DNA of 64,000 bases from Weissella coleopterorum. GTDB taxonomy: Bacteria > Bacillota > Bacilli > Lactobacillales > Lactobacillaceae. Of the stretch, positions 24,088 through 33,225 are shown piece by piece (within the stretch, counting starts at the first letter, position 1; each line of letters opens with the position of its first letter). Under the pieces are notes generated by a model. That model was not told where the DNA came from and ran no database searches. It was given only the letters and a program-made list of their open reading frames with translations. Position numbers and translations under genes: made by a program. The stretch lies in contig NZ_CP049888.1 of NCBI RefSeq assembly GCF_011304355.1, positions 372,001-436,000 on the forward strand. The letters run 5' to 3'.

Positions 24088-24118
24088 GTACAAATTGCTC
24101 TGAAGGAGGAAAAACCTA

Positions 24119-24553
24119 ATGAAGCTTAATGAGCTTGAAATTGCCGAAGGTTCTCGCAAAGTCCGCAACCGTGTTGGACGTGGTGAGTCTTCAGGTAATG
24201 GTAAGACTGCAGGACGTGGTCAAAAAGGTCAAAAGGCACGTAGTAAGGTACGTCTAGGATTCGAAGGTGGTCAAATGCCTTTGTTCCGTCGTATTCCAAA
24301 GCGTGGATTTACAAATATCAATCGTAAAGAATTTGCGGTTGTTAATTTGGACCAACTTAATAAGTTTGAAAACGGAACTGAAATTTCACCAGCATTGTTG
24401 GTTGAATCAGGAATCGTTAAAAACGAAATGGCTGGAATCAAGATTTTGGCTAACGGTCAACTTGATAAGGCTTTGACTGTTAAGGCTAACAAGTTCTCAG
24501 CATCAGCAGTAACTGCAATCGAAGCAGCTGGTGGTAAAACTGAGGTGATCTAA
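24119..24553 (+). CDS. rplO: 50S ribosomal protein L15
   Basis: The 144-residue product has the basic glycine-rich N-terminal tail ([20 protein letters not shown]) and the globular L15 domain. The stop overlaps the start of secY by one base, coupling the two as in most bacteria. GAAGGAGG precedes the ATG. Confidence 0.98.
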   Translation: MKLNELEIAEGSRKVRNRVGRGESSGNGKTAGRGQKGQKARSKVRLGFEGGQMPLFRRIPKRGFTNINRKEFAVVNLDQLNKFENGTEISPALLVESGIVKNEMAGIKILANGQLDKALTVKANKFSASAVTAIEAAGGKTEVI

Positions 24554-25857
24554 TGCTACAAACCGTGCTCAATTCACTAAAAGAAAAGGACATCCGTAAA
24601 AAGTTGTTCTTCACTCTAGGAATTTTAATTGTTTACCGGATTGGTGCGTACATTACTGTACCAGGGATTAACCCTAAAGCACTAACTGAGGTTGCTAATT
24701 CTGGGCTCGGAAGCATTTTAAATATGTTTAGTGGTGGTGGTTTGACGAACTATTCATTGTTTGCAATGGGAGTCTCGCCTTACGTCACTGCTCAAATTGT
24801 GGTTCAATTGTTACAAATGGACATTGTGCCCCGGTTTGTCGAATGGTCAAAACAAGGTGAAGTTGGTCGTCGTCATTTAAACCAAGTTACACGGTATTTG
24901 ACTATTATCCTGGCTTTTGCACAATCAATTGGAATTACGGCTGGGTTTAATCAACTTAGTCAAGTTCAATTGGTTAAAACGCCCGATATTAGAACTTATC
25001 TGATGATTGGGATGATTTTGACTATTGGAACAATGTTTGCGGTTTGGCTAGGTGAGATGATTACCCAATATGGTTTGGGACAAGGTGTTTCGATGCTGAT
25101 CTTTGCGGGAATTATCGCGCGAGTTCCAGCGGGGATCTATCAATTAATCAAAGAAAATGTTTTGCAAAATTCAAATAAGGCACAAGGTTTGGCATTATTT
25201 GTTGGATTATTGCTCTTGTTAGTAATTGCAATTTCATTTGTTACCTGGTTCAATCAGGCTATTCGTAAAATTCCAATGCAATATACGCGACGATCAGTTG
25301 GTTCTGGTAGCTCGTCGTATCTACCTTTGAAGGTGAACGTTGCTGGAGTGATTCCAGTGATTTTCGCTTCGTCATTATTGGTTACACCACAAACAATTTT
25401 ACAAGCTTTTGCTGGTAAGTTTAGTGGTCAAGGTTGGTATACTACTGCGACAACGTGGTTCTCAATGCAAACCTTGCAGGGTGGGTTACTCTACACATTG
25501 TTAATTGTCTTGTTTACGTTCTTCTATGCCTTTGTGCAGGTTAATCCTGAAAAAGTGGCTGAGAATTTACAAAAGCAAGCTAGTTACATTGTTGGGGTTC
25601 GCCCAGGTCATGATACTGAAAAGTGGATGTCGGGTCTATTGATGCGTTTGTCATCTGTGGGTTCAATCTTCTTAGGAGCAATTGCATTGGCACCTATCTT
25701 AGCCACACATTTGTTTGGCTTAGATAGTAACCTAGGTATGTCTGGAACATCATTATTAATCGTGATTGGGGTGGCAATTGACTTGATTCGCCAACTTGAA
25801 GGTTTAATGATGAAGAAAGCATATGTCGGTTTTATTCACGAAGGAGTTAAATCATAA
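24553..25857 (+). CDS. secY: Preprotein translocase subunit SecY
   Basis: The 434-residue product is the central channel subunit of the Sec translocon in the cytoplasmic membrane. Ten membrane helices are expected; the plug region (G-L-G-S-I-L-N-M-F-S-G-G-G) and the P-Y-V-T-A-Q-I motif follow the first helix, and the cytosolic loop V-R-P-G-x-D-T-E is present late in the protein. The ATG overlaps the rplO stop, and the stop overlaps adk. Confidence 0.98.
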   Translation: MLQTVLNSLKEKDIRKKLFFTLGILIVYRIGAYITVPGINPKALTEVANSGLGSILNMFSGGGLTNYSLFAMGVSPYVTAQIVVQLLQMDIVPRFVEWSKQGEVGRRHLNQVTRYLTIILAFAQSIGITAGFNQLSQVQLVKTPDIRTYLMIGMILTIGTMFAVWLGEMITQYGLGQGVSMLIFAGIIARVPAGIYQLIKENVLQNSNKAQGLALFVGLLLLLVIAISFVTWFNQAIRKIPMQYTRRSVGSGSSSYLPLKVNVAGVIPVIFASSLLVTPQTILQAFAGKFSGQGWYTTATTWFSMQTLQGGLLYTLLIVLFTFFYAFVQVNPEKVAENLQKQASYIVGVRPGHDTEKWMSGLLMRLSSVGSIFLGAIALAPILATHLFGLDSNLGMSGTSLLIVIGVAIDLIRQLEGLMMKKAYVGFIHEGVKS

Positions 25858-26426
25858 TGAGTTTAAATATCATGTTGTTGGGCCTACCAGGTGTTGGTAA
25901 AGGGACTCAAGCTGAGATGATCGTGGAGACTTATCATTTGCCACACATCAGTACGGGAGATATGTTCCGTGCTGCTATGGCAAATGAAACTGAGTTGGGG
26001 TTAAAGGCCAAGTCATTTATGGACGCTGGTAATTTAGTTCCCGATGAGGTTACAAATGGAATCGTCGAAGAACGTTTATCTGAAGACGATACCAAAGGGG
26101 GATTCATCTTAGATGGATTTCCTCGGAACTTAGACCAAGCAACAGCTTTAGACGAAATGTTGTCTAAGCAAGGCCGCAAGTTAGACGCTGTATTATACTT
26201 TACTGCTGATGAAGCTGTTTTAGTTGATCGGATGATGGCACGTGGTCGTGCAGATGACACTCCTGAAGTGATTAAAAATCGTTTGGCGGTTAATGGAGAA
26301 TTAACAGCACCAATTGCCAATTATTATGCGGAACAAGGTGTTTTGCATAAGATTGATGGTGCACGTGAACTCGAAATGATTTTTGCCGACGTAAAAGAGT
26401 TGCTTGATAATTTGAAGGACGCCTAG
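25857..26426 (+). CDS. adk: Adenylate kinase, short-lid form
   Basis: The 189-residue product interconverts AMP, ADP and ATP. The P-loop G-L-P-G-V-G-K-G-T-Q is at 8-17, and L-D-G-F-P-R-N lies near residue 83. After R-M-M-A-R-G-R-A-D-D-T-P the protein runs straight into the next helix, so the long LID with zinc-binding cysteines that most Gram-positive adenylate kinases carry is missing. The ATG overlaps the secY stop. Confidence 0.96.
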   Translation: MSLNIMLLGLPGVGKGTQAEMIVETYHLPHISTGDMFRAAMANETELGLKAKSFMDAGNLVPDEVTNGIVEERLSEDDTKGGFILDGFPRNLDQATALDEMLSKQGRKLDAVLYFTADEAVLVDRMMARGRADDTPEVIKNRLAVNGELTAPIANYYAEQGVLHKIDGARELEMIFADVKELLDNLKDA

Positions 26427-26456
26427 TTGCAATTCATCGATCAAATATGATTGAAG

Positions 26457-26465
26457 TGTTATAAT
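26457..26465 (+). promoter_or_regulatory. Extended -10 promoter before infA
   Basis: TGTTATAAT matches the extended -10 consensus exactly (TG-n-TATAAT). It lies 44 bases before the infA start, in an 82-base gap, and would give the infA-rpmJ-rpsM-rpsK-rpoA-rplQ part its own transcription start. Confidence 0.6.
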
Positions 26466-26508
26466 TAGATGTTACGTTCTTCATTCTGACAACGAAGGAG
26501 GCATAAAC

Positions 26509-26724
26509 GTGGCCAACGATGTTATTGAAATTTCTGGTGTGGTAAAGGATACTTTACCAAATGCCATGTTTACCGTTGAATTAGAGAACGGCGCCGAAAT
26601 TCTTGCGCATGTTTCAGGAAAAATTCGAAAGAACTTTATTCGAATCCTACCTGGAGATCATGTTAAAGTTGAGATGTCGCCATATGATTTGACGAAGGGA
26701 CGGATTACATTCCGTTTCAAGTAA
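26509..26724 (+). CDS. infA: Translation initiation factor IF-1
   Basis: The 71-residue OB-fold product matches IF-1 ([13 protein letters not shown] near residue 17, [18 protein letters not shown] near the end). It binds the 30S A site during initiation. The start codon is GTG after AAGGAGG. Confidence 0.97.
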   Translation: MANDVIEISGVVKDTLPNAMFTVELENGAEILAHVSGKIRKNFIRILPGDHVKVEMSPYDLTKGRITFRFK

Positions 26725-26757
26725 GCAAGTCGTAAAATTATTTTGGAGGTAAATACA

Positions 26758-26874
26758 ATGAAGGTTCGTCCATCAGTAAAGCCTATGTGTGATAACTGTA
26801 AAGTTATCCGCCGTAACGGACGTGTGATGGTGATTTGCACAAATCCCAAGCACAAACAACGTCAAGGTGCTTAA
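26758..26874 (+). CDS. rpmJ: 50S ribosomal protein L36
   Basis: This 38-codon gene encodes the smallest ribosomal protein. It starts M-K-V-R-P-S-V-K and keeps the zinc ribbon ligands Cys11, Cys14, Cys27 and His32, so it is the zinc-binding (C+) form. TTGGAGG precedes the ATG. It lies in its usual position between infA and rpsM. Confidence 0.96.
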   Translation: MKVRPSVKPMCDNCKVIRRNGRVMVICTNPKHKQRQGA

Positions 26875-26923
26875 TTTATTAAGCTTTGACAATCAATTAT
26901 AAAAATTATAGGAGGTAAGAGTA

Positions 26924-27289
26924 ATGGCTCGTATTGCAGGAATCGATTTGCCTCGCGATAAGCGTATCGTGATCGCATTGACATATGTATACGGAATCGG
27001 TAACACTACTGCTAAGAATATTTTAGCAGAAGCTGGAGTTTCTGAAGACGTACGTGTTCGTGACTTGACACCAGACCAAGAGGATGCAATCCGCGCAATC
27101 GCGGATGGGATCAAAGTGGAAGGTGACTTACGTCGTGAAGTATCATTGAACATTAAGAAGTTACAAGAAATCGCATCATACCGTGGAATTCGCCACCGTA
27201 AGGGATTGCCTGTTCATGGTCAAAATACCAAGAACAACGCCCGGACGAGCAAAGGCCCAGCTGTTGCAATTGCAGGTAAGAAGAAGTAA
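26924..27289 (+). CDS. rpsM: 30S ribosomal protein S13
   Basis: The 121-residue product begins [10 protein letters not shown] and has the C-terminal [14 protein letters not shown] segment. S13 forms head bridges to the 50S subunit. ATAGGAGG precedes the ATG. Confidence 0.98.
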   Translation: MARIAGIDLPRDKRIVIALTYVYGIGNTTAKNILAEAGVSEDVRVRDLTPDQEDAIRAIADGIKVEGDLRREVSLNIKKLQEIASYRGIRHRKGLPVHGQNTKNNARTSKGPAVAIAGKKK

Positions 27290-27319
27290 TTAATATCTGT
27301 AGAAAGGAGTTAAGTATTC

Positions 27320-27706
27320 ATGGCAGGTCGTAATAATCGTAAGCGTCGTATTAAAAAGAATATTGAAAGTGGTGTAGCACACATTCACGCAACATTTAAC
27401 AATACGATCGTAATGATCACCGATGTTCAAGGTAACGCTGTTGCCTGGTCATCTGCTGGTGCTCTTGGTTTCAAAGGTAGCCGTAAGTCAACGCCGTTTG
27501 CTGCGCAAATGGCATCTGAAGCTGCTGCCAAGGGAGCAATGGAAAATGGTATGAAGACAGTTGAAGTAACTGTTAAGGGTCCTGGTTCAGGGCGTGAATC
27601 TGCTATCCGTGCTTTGGCCGCTGCAGGATTGGAAGTTTCTTCTATTAAAGACGTAACTCCAGTACCACACAACGGTTCTCGGCCACCAAAGCGTCGTCGT
27701 GTCTAA
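27320..27706 (+). CDS. rpsK: 30S ribosomal protein S11
   Basis: The 128-residue product ends with the conserved T-P-V-P-H-N-G-x-R-P-P-K-R-R-R and contains H-A-T-F-N-N-T. S11 lies on the 30S platform near the Shine-Dalgarno helix. AGAAAGGAG precedes the ATG. Confidence 0.98.
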   Translation: MAGRNNRKRRIKKNIESGVAHIHATFNNTIVMITDVQGNAVAWSSAGALGFKGSRKSTPFAAQMASEAAAKGAMENGMKTVEVTVKGPGSGRESAIRALAAAGLEVSSIKDVTPVPHNGSRPPKRRRV

Positions 27707-27759
27707 TTGCTTTGCAACTAGCTCACAGCTAAGCTTTGATGAAAGGGGTAACAAACAAT

Positions 27760-28704
27760 ATGCTTGAATTCGAAAACCCAAAGATCACTCTTGTTGAAGA
27801 TAGTAACAATTACGGTAAATTTGTAGTTGAGCCTTTAGAGCGCGGCTATGGAACAACGCTTGGTAATTCTTTGCGTCGTGTATTGTTATCTTCATTGCCA
27901 GGAGCAGCGATCAATTCTGTACAAATCGATTCTGTTTTGCATGAATTTTCAACGGTCGAAGGAGTTGTTGAAGATGTTACGCAAATTATTTTGAACTTGA
28001 AAAAAGTTTCATTACAGATCGAAAGTGATGAGGAAAAAACACTTGAAATTAATATTGCTGGACCGGCAACGGTAACTGCTGGCGATATTACTGGAGATAG
28101 TGATGTAACCGTCTTAAATGATGATCTATACATTGCAACTGTTGCGGCGGGGTCTACCTTACACATGACATTGACTGCTGAACGTGGTCGCGGTTATGTT
28201 TCGGCAGATCAAAATAAAGAATTGCATGATGATTTGCCAATTGGCGTTCTTGCAATTGACTCTATTTTCACCCCCATCGAGCGGGTAAATTATCAAGTTG
28301 AAAGCACTCGTGTTGGTCAACGTGATGATTTTGACAAACTCACTTTGGATGTCTGGACCGATGGTTCATTGACTCCAACAGAAGCTGTTTCTTTAGCTGC
28401 ACAAGTTCTTTCATCACATTTAAACGCTTTCGTTGAAATGTCGGAACGTGCAGTGAAGGCTCAAGTGATGGTCGACAAGGAAGAAACTGTTGCGCCTAAG
28501 CATACTGAGATGCCAATCGAAGAGCTTGACTTATCAGTTCGTTCATATAATTGTCTCAAACGGGCCGGAATTAACTCTGTTCAAGAGTTAGTTGACCGGA
28601 CAGAAACACAGATGATGTCTGTTCGTAACCTCGGTCGGAAGTCACTTGACGAAATCCAAGATAAACTTGTTTTGATGGGCCTTGGATTCCGTAAGGAAGA
28701 TTAA
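27760..28704 (+). CDS. rpoA: RNA polymerase alpha subunit
   Basis: The 314-residue product has the assembly domain ([16 protein letters not shown] near residue 25) and, after an acidic linker, the C-terminal domain that binds UP elements and activators ([13 protein letters not shown] near residue 254). I chose the ATG at 27760 after AAAGGGG; upstream in-frame starts at 27736 and 27739 add residues not found in the family. Confidence 0.97.
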   Translation: MLEFENPKITLVEDSNNYGKFVVEPLERGYGTTLGNSLRRVLLSSLPGAAINSVQIDSVLHEFSTVEGVVEDVTQIILNLKKVSLQIESDEEKTLEINIAGPATVTAGDITGDSDVTVLNDDLYIATVAAGSTLHMTLTAERGRGYVSADQNKELHDDLPIGVLAIDSIFTPIERVNYQVESTRVGQRDDFDKLTLDVWTDGSLTPTEAVSLAAQVLSSHLNAFVEMSERAVKAQVMVDKEETVAPKHTEMPIEELDLSVRSYNCLKRAGINSVQELVDRTETQMMSVRNLGRKSLDEIQDKLVLMGLGFRKED

Positions 28705-28739
28705 TTAGATAGATAATACCAAAGAAGGAGGAATGACTC

Positions 28740-29126
28740 ATGTCATACCGTAAGTTGGGACGTACAAGCTCACAACGTAAGGCTTTGTTACGTGACTTAA
28801 CAACATCATTGTTGATCAATGGTCGTATTCAAACAACTGAGGCTCGCGCCAAGGAAGTTCGTAAGACTGCTGAAAAGATGATTACGTTGGGAAAGCACGG
28901 AGACTTGGCTTCACGTCGTAAGGCTGCTGCTTTCTTGCGTAATGTTGTCGCTGATGTACAAACTACAGAAGACGACAAGGTTAAGGTTGAAAACGCTTTG
29001 CAATACTTGTTCAATCAAGTTGCACCTCGTTTTGAAGGCCGCGCGGGTGGATACACTCGTATCTTAAAGACTGTACAACGTCGTGGAGACGCTGCACAAA
29101 TGGTTATCTTGGAATTGGTTGACTAA
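28740..29126 (+). CDS. rplQ: 50S ribosomal protein L17
   Basis: The 128-residue product begins [16 protein letters not shown] and ends with the R-x-G-D-A-A-x-M segment of L17. GAAGGAGG precedes the ATG. In many Lactobacillales the ecf transporter genes follow; here a structured untranslated region and then adh follow instead. Confidence 0.98.
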   Translation: MSYRKLGRTSSQRKALLRDLTTSLLINGRIQTTEARAKEVRKTAEKMITLGKHGDLASRRKAAAFLRNVVADVQTTEDDKVKVENALQYLFNQVAPRFEGRAGGYTRILKTVQRRGDAAQMVILELVD

Positions 29127-29167
29127 TTAGTTAGGACCAAAATCGATAAACATCCTTTAAAATCTCC

Positions 29168-29267
29168 AAATTATTAAACATAAACCGTTATGATGGTGGC
29201 ACTAGCTTAGTCTAGGTTGAATGGCCCCATGTGGGGTCGCGTTTAATAATTTGCGAGGTTTTTTTTG
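29168..29267 (+). terminator. Large structured 3' element after rplQ
   Basis: AAATTATTAAAC (29168-29179) and GTTTAATAATTT (29241-29252) form a perfect 12-pair stem that may extend further. The enclosed 61 bases hold a second hairpin (GGCCCCA/TGGGGTC, near 29223-29238). Eight T follow at 29259. This fits a branched intrinsic terminator of the ribosomal block, though it is larger than needed and could also be a small RNA. Confidence 0.65.
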
Positions 29268-29376
29268 TGTTTAAAAGATGATTGGTGGCTATCTTGTGAT
29301 AATGAAATATTTTATAAGTAAGTGAACAAATGCATATACAGTAGTATGAAAATCTTTTACGGCGATACTTATTCTT

Positions 29377-29440
29377 TTATAAAAACGTTTACAAAGCTAA
29401 AGAAAACGATTACAATTATATATGTAAAAACATTCACATA
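29377..29440 (+). promoter_or_regulatory. adh promoter covered by three palindromic operators
   Basis: TTTACA (29388-29393), a 17-base spacer and TACAAT (29411-29416) form the promoter. Three related elements overlie it: TTATAAAAACGTTTACAA (29377-29394), a copy of AAAACGATTACA at 29403-29414, and TATGTAAA-AACA-TTCACATA (29421-29440). The first and third are imperfect palindromes of the form TTGTnAA-N4-TTnACAA, as bound by the redox sensor Rex. The cores also resemble catabolite-responsive elements bound by CcpA. Either reading predicts repression. Confidence 0.55.
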
Positions 29441-29477
29441 AATAATAAATATTACTCAAGAAACAGGAGAAATAAAG

Positions 29478-30529
29478 ATGAAAGCAGCAGTAGTGCGTGA
29501 GAACAATGATGGATATGTCGATTTGATTGATGATTGGGAACCACGTGCCCTTTCATTTGGAGAGGCGCTGGTTGATGTTGAATATGTGGGAATTTGTCAT
29601 ACTGACTTACACGTTGCTGCTGGTGATTTTGGTGATCCAAATAAAATGGGAACAACAAATGGTAAATTCCGTCGGGTGATTGGACATGAAGGGGTAGGGC
29701 GCGTAGCTAAGTTGGGCGAAGGCGCCGGTGATTACTTGAAGCTGGGTGATCGCGTTTCGATTGCTTGGTTCTATGACGCATGTGGAGTTTGTGATTATTG
29801 TGTATCTGGTAATGAAACATTTTGTCGAAATGTCCGAAATTCAGGTTATACGGTTGACGGTGCAATGGCTCAACAATGTGTTGTTAACGCGAAATATGCC
29901 GTTAAGGTCCCAGAAGGTCTAGATCCAGTCCAAGCAACATCAATTACTTGTGCAGGAGTTACGATGTATAAGTCATTGAAAGTTGGAGAAACTAAACCCG
30001 GACAATGGGTTTCTGTTCACGGTGCTGGGGGCTTGGAAACTTAGCTGTACAGTATGCACATAATGTTTTTGGTGCTCATGTCGCTGTTATTGATGGGAAC
30101 GATGATAAATTAGAGGCGGCTCGTCAAAACGGGGCAGAAGTCTTAGTGAATCGAAAGAAGGAAGATGTCGTTGCGCGAGTCAATGAATTAACTGGTGGAG
30201 TTCATAATGCGCAAGTCACAGCAGTTAATGATGCAGCCTTTTCACAGGCAGTCAATGTTTTACGCCCAATGGGTAAGTTGGTGGCTGTGGCCCTACCTCA
30301 AGGTGATATGGCATTAAACATTGCTAAAACCGTTCTAGATGGAATTGAAGTCCGTGGATCACTAGTAGGGACCCGTGCTGATTTGAAAGAAGCTTTCCAG
30401 TTTGGTGCAGAAGGAAAGGTTCATCCAATTGTTGAAACAGTACCTTTCTCAGAAATTAACGCCGTGATTGATGAAATGAAACAAGGTTCAATTACTGGTC
30501 GTAAGGTGATTGATTTTACTACCTTGTAA
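29478..30529 (+). pseudogene. adh: Zinc-dependent alcohol dehydrogenase (AdhP-like), frameshifted as read (probable base-call error)
   Basis: The protein is a medium-chain, zinc-dependent alcohol dehydrogenase, probably reducing acetaldehyde to ethanol in heterofermentation. The first frame (29478-30044) has catalytic zinc ligands Cys40, His70 and Cys158 and structural zinc ligands Cys102, Cys105, Cys108 and Cys116. It breaks in the NAD-binding G-A-G-G-L-G segment. The second frame continues L-G-N-L-A-V-Q-Y-A to 30529. One more G in the run at 30027-30031 restores a 350-residue enzyme. The ATG follows AGGAGAAA. Confidence 0.87.
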
Positions 30530-30605
30530 AGCTAGATCAATTGATCTGTGGGGGAGCTTTTAAGGAGTGTAAACGTCAATCATATAAAAAATCTAATTCA
30601 GAAAT

Positions 30606-30638
30606 AGGATTACGGTCTATGGACTGTAATCCTTTTTA
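30606..30638 (+). terminator. Intrinsic terminator after adh
   Basis: AGGATTACGGTC and GACTGTAATCCT pair over 12 positions (one G-U) around a TATG loop, followed by five T. The remaining sequence up to 30970 (about 330 bases) is AT-rich and contains no gene I can support; a small hairpin CGATT/AATCG lies at 30785-30799. Confidence 0.92.
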
Positions 30639-30970
30639 TACAAAATTTATGTAAATGACTACGTTTGGTCGGATTAATTCAAAATAGTAATATAAAAGAT
30701 TTATATAAATATAATTGAGATAATATAATTTACTAAAAATAAGTTCAGTTTAGATGAATTAATTCATAGAATTTTTTGCAATAACGATTTTTCGAATCGG
30801 GTATTGATGTCACCTTTAATTGTTGGTGTTGTTGGCTTTTGGCAGATTCAATCAATGATGTAACAACGATGATTAAAAAAAATTGGTCCGCAAAAACTAA
30901 GGTTAAACCTAGTATTAATGTTATGATGATGAAACAGAAATGAATCAAACAATCAGTTTTGGAGGACGTC

Positions 30971-31288
30971 ATGGCAGGAAACGAAGGGCAGTACCGAGAG
31001 AACACGCTAAGAATTAAAGGAGAAATATATCAATTATTTCAACGTGCTAATGTGATTTCAGAGCAATTAACTAATGATATAATTTGTGCGATATGCGCGA
31101 TCGAACACCAAAATGGTGTAATTTATCTGGGGAGAATCCACGATAGCCGAGCATATCGGATTAGTTGTAATCCCAATGATAGTGGTTTTAAATTAGTATT
31201 TAAAAATTATGATGATCGAAATAAATTTGCCAGTTCTTTTGAAGCTTTATGTCGAGAGTTAGGGTTGCAATTTTATAAATATTTTTGA
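30971..31288 (+). CDS. Orphan protein of unknown function
   Basis: The 105-residue product has a good GGAGG ribosome binding site eight bases before the ATG at 30971 and a terminator after it, so it is likely a real monocistronic gene. It has no signal peptide or membrane helix. The N-terminal half is helical (about residues 8-42), followed by beta-like segments (G-V-I-Y-L-G-R-I and F-K-L-V-F-K-N-Y) and a C-terminal helix ending F-Y-K-Y-F. I do not recognise the family. It lies between two independently transcribed genes, so context does not suggest a role. Confidence 0.6.
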   Translation: MAGNEGQYRENTLRIKGEIYQLFQRANVISEQLTNDIICAICAIEHQNGVIYLGRIHDSRAYRISCNPNDSGFKLVFKNYDDRNKFASSFEALCRELGLQFYKYF

Positions 31289-31327
31289 GCTAGAAGACTA
31301 AATTTTATAAATATGGCTTGATTAATT

Positions 31328-31370
31328 AAATTACGGGAACTTCATTTTGAGTGAACCCGTAATTTTTTTT
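31328..31370 (+). terminator. Intrinsic terminator after the orphan gene
   Basis: AAATTACGGG and CCCGTAATTT pair, with an inner TTCA/TGAA pairing, followed by eight T. Confidence 0.88.
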
Positions 31371-31404
31371 GATTAATGAAACGATGGTATTTTTGTTTTA
31401 AGAA

Positions 31405-31413
31405 TGGTAAAAT
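31405..31413 (+). promoter_or_regulatory. Extended -10 promoter of the hydrolase gene
   Basis: TGGTAAAAT is an extended -10 element about 60 bases before the ATG at 31472. No clear -35 is present. Confidence 0.4.
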
Positions 31414-31471
31414 ATATTTTATTTCGATAATCTAAATATATTGAAAATTAAAAAGAAAAGAGAGCCCTTTT

Positions 31472-32428
31472 ATGCAAGCGCAAAAAAAAGCATTCCATCC
31501 TTTGCGATGGATCATGAGTATTATTTTAATTATTATCATTATATTGGGAGCAGCAGGTGGATATTTTTTCCATGTTGCGGAAGTTCGTTCTAAAAAAGCA
31601 TTTATTACCGGTAGTTCCATTAAAGCTGGTGAACCCTTATATGAAAAACAAGAAGCGTGGAAAAAATTTAATAAAAAAACTTGGAAAATGTCCGCAAACG
31701 ATGGAACTAAATTGCAAGGTTATTATGTGAAGGCTGATCAACCAACTACAAAAACGGCCTTAGTGATTCATGGTTTTGGAGTCGATCATAAGGCGATGAC
31801 GCCGTATGCGACAATGTTCCACGAAAAAGGATACAATGTCTTGTTGATTGATAATCGAGCTGCCGGTAAATCAGGTGGTCAATATATTGGTTATGGTTTC
31901 TTAGAGGCTAAGGATGCCAAGCAATGGACCCGAGAAATTGTGCAACGAAATGGAATCGATTCGCAAATTGTGGTTATGGGCGCCTCATTAGGTGGAGCTA
32001 CGACCATGATGCTTTCAGGAATGAATCCGCCTCAGCAAGTTAAGGCATATGTAGAAGATGCTGGATACCACTCAATTAGTGAAGAATTGTTATTCCAAGC
32101 TAATGCGATGTATCACTTGCCGAAGTGGTTAGCGAAGCCATTAGTAAAAATTGTTTCACTGTATTCAAAAATATTTGCCGGATATTCGTATCAACAGGGT
32201 GAGGTCGGGCAATATTTAGCTAAGAATCAACGGCCGATGATGTTTATCCACGGAGCGTCGGACACGTTTGTGCCAACAAAGTTTGTCTATGAAAATTATC
32301 ATGATCAAAAAGGACCAAAGAAATTGTTAGTTGTTCCTAAGGCAGAGCACGTGAAATCATACGCGCAATTAACTAATAAGTATGAAGAACAGGTTGAAAA
32401 ATTCCTTTCAAATTATATTCAAGAGTAA
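31472..32428 (+). CDS. Membrane-anchored alpha/beta hydrolase
   Basis: The 318-residue product has an N-terminal membrane helix (about residues 13-33) with basic residues before it, so the hydrolase domain probably faces outward. The oxyanion motif H-G-F-G is at 100-103, the nucleophile is Ser172 in G-A-S-L-G, and Asp264 (G-A-S-D-T) and His293 (A-E-H) complete the triad. It resembles the YqkD/Bem46-like serine hydrolases common in Lactobacillales, whose substrate is unknown. It has its own promoter and terminator. Confidence 0.85.
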   Translation: MQAQKKAFHPLRWIMSIILIIIIILGAAGGYFFHVAEVRSKKAFITGSSIKAGEPLYEKQEAWKKFNKKTWKMSANDGTKLQGYYVKADQPTTKTALVIHGFGVDHKAMTPYATMFHEKGYNVLLIDNRAAGKSGGQYIGYGFLEAKDAKQWTREIVQRNGIDSQIVVMGASLGGATTMMLSGMNPPQQVKAYVEDAGYHSISEELLFQANAMYHLPKWLAKPLVKIVSLYSKIFAGYSYQQGEVGQYLAKNQRPMMFIHGASDTFVPTKFVYENYHDQKGPKKLLVVPKAEHVKSYAQLTNKYEEQVEKFLSNYIQE

Positions 32429-32452
32429 TTTTTAAATTATACCTATGTTGTT

Positions 32453-32513
32453 AAAAACAAATTCAACCCAAAGACTGAAGTTTAATTTTGTTTTGGGGTG
32501 AATTTGTTTTTTT
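32453..32513 (+). terminator. Intrinsic terminator after the hydrolase
   Basis: AAAACAAATTCAACCC and GGGGTGAATTTGTTTT pair with one mismatch around a loop of about 20 bases, then a T run. Confidence 0.8.
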
Positions 32514-32562
32514 ATTTTCCACTACTAGGTGTGAATTTTTTTCTACTGAAAAGGGCTGCTTT

Positions 32563-32571
32563 TGTTATACT
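32563..32571 (+). promoter_or_regulatory. Extended -10 promoter of the methyltransferase gene
   Basis: TGTTATACT is an extended -10 element 39 bases before the ATG at 32611. Confidence 0.45.
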
Positions 32572-32610
32572 AGATAGTAATAAAGACTGAGTAAATGAGA
32601 GTAAAAAATT

Positions 32611-33225
32611 ATGACTGAAGAACAAGAACATTATTATACGCAACATCCGACTATCGAGCATGCGGAACAAACTTGGAAATTTCCTATGTTTGATCATACT
32701 TTAACTTTTACAACTGATTCGGGGGTTTTTTCGAGACAGACTGTGGATTTTGGAACTCGTACAATGCTGGAAAATTTTAATTATCAGAAAATACCCACAG
32801 GTAAAATTTTAGATTTAGGAGCTGGGTATGGACCAGTAGCGATTAGCTTAGCTAAAATTTTACCTGAACGGCATTTTGATGCCGTTGAAATTAATGAAAG
32901 AGCGGTGGCGTTAGTTCAAAGAAATGCGCAACAGAATCAGGTGGACGCTCAAATTCAAGCGCTTCAATCAGATCAATATAAAAACGTTACGGATCAATAT
33001 GCTGCTATTTTAACTAATCCACCGGTTCGCGCCGGTAAGGAAGTAGTAAACGGTATGATTAGCCAAGCCATTAATTATTTAGTAGTGGGTGGAACCCTAA
33101 CTGTCGTTTTGCAGAAAAAGCAAGGAGCACCATCGGCAAAAAAATTAATGGCAGAAACGTTTGGCAATGTGGAAATCATTACTAAAAATAAAGGATACTA
33201 CATTCTAGAAAGCACAAAAGTTTAA
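32611..33225 (+). CDS. Class I methyltransferase, RsmC-like
   Basis: The 204-residue product has the SAM-binding motif D-L-G-A-G-Y-G-P at 68-75 and the N-P-P-V-R motif at 136-140, which in this family acts on a base amino group. The single-domain form is like the B. subtilis YbxB type; E. coli RsmC, which methylates G1207 of 16S rRNA, has two such domains. The exact substrate here is inferred. AGAGTAAAAAATT before the ATG is a weak ribosome binding site. No partner gene is adjacent downstream. Confidence 0.88.
   Translation: MTEEQEHYYTQHPTIEHAEQTWKFPMFDHTLTFTTDSGVFSRQTVDFGTRTMLENFNYQKIPTGKILDLGAGYGPVAISLAKILPERHFDAVEINERAVALVQRNAQQNQVDAQIQALQSDQYKNVTDQYAAILTNPPVRAGKEVVNGMISQAINYLVVGGTLTVVLQKKQGAPSAKKLMAETFGNVEIITKNKGYYILESTKV

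Noticed and set aside
30745..31005. 86-codon hydrophobic frame on the minus strand
   Set aside because: No ribosome binding site, overlaps the start of the better supported plus-strand gene at 30971, and codon use is not gene-like.
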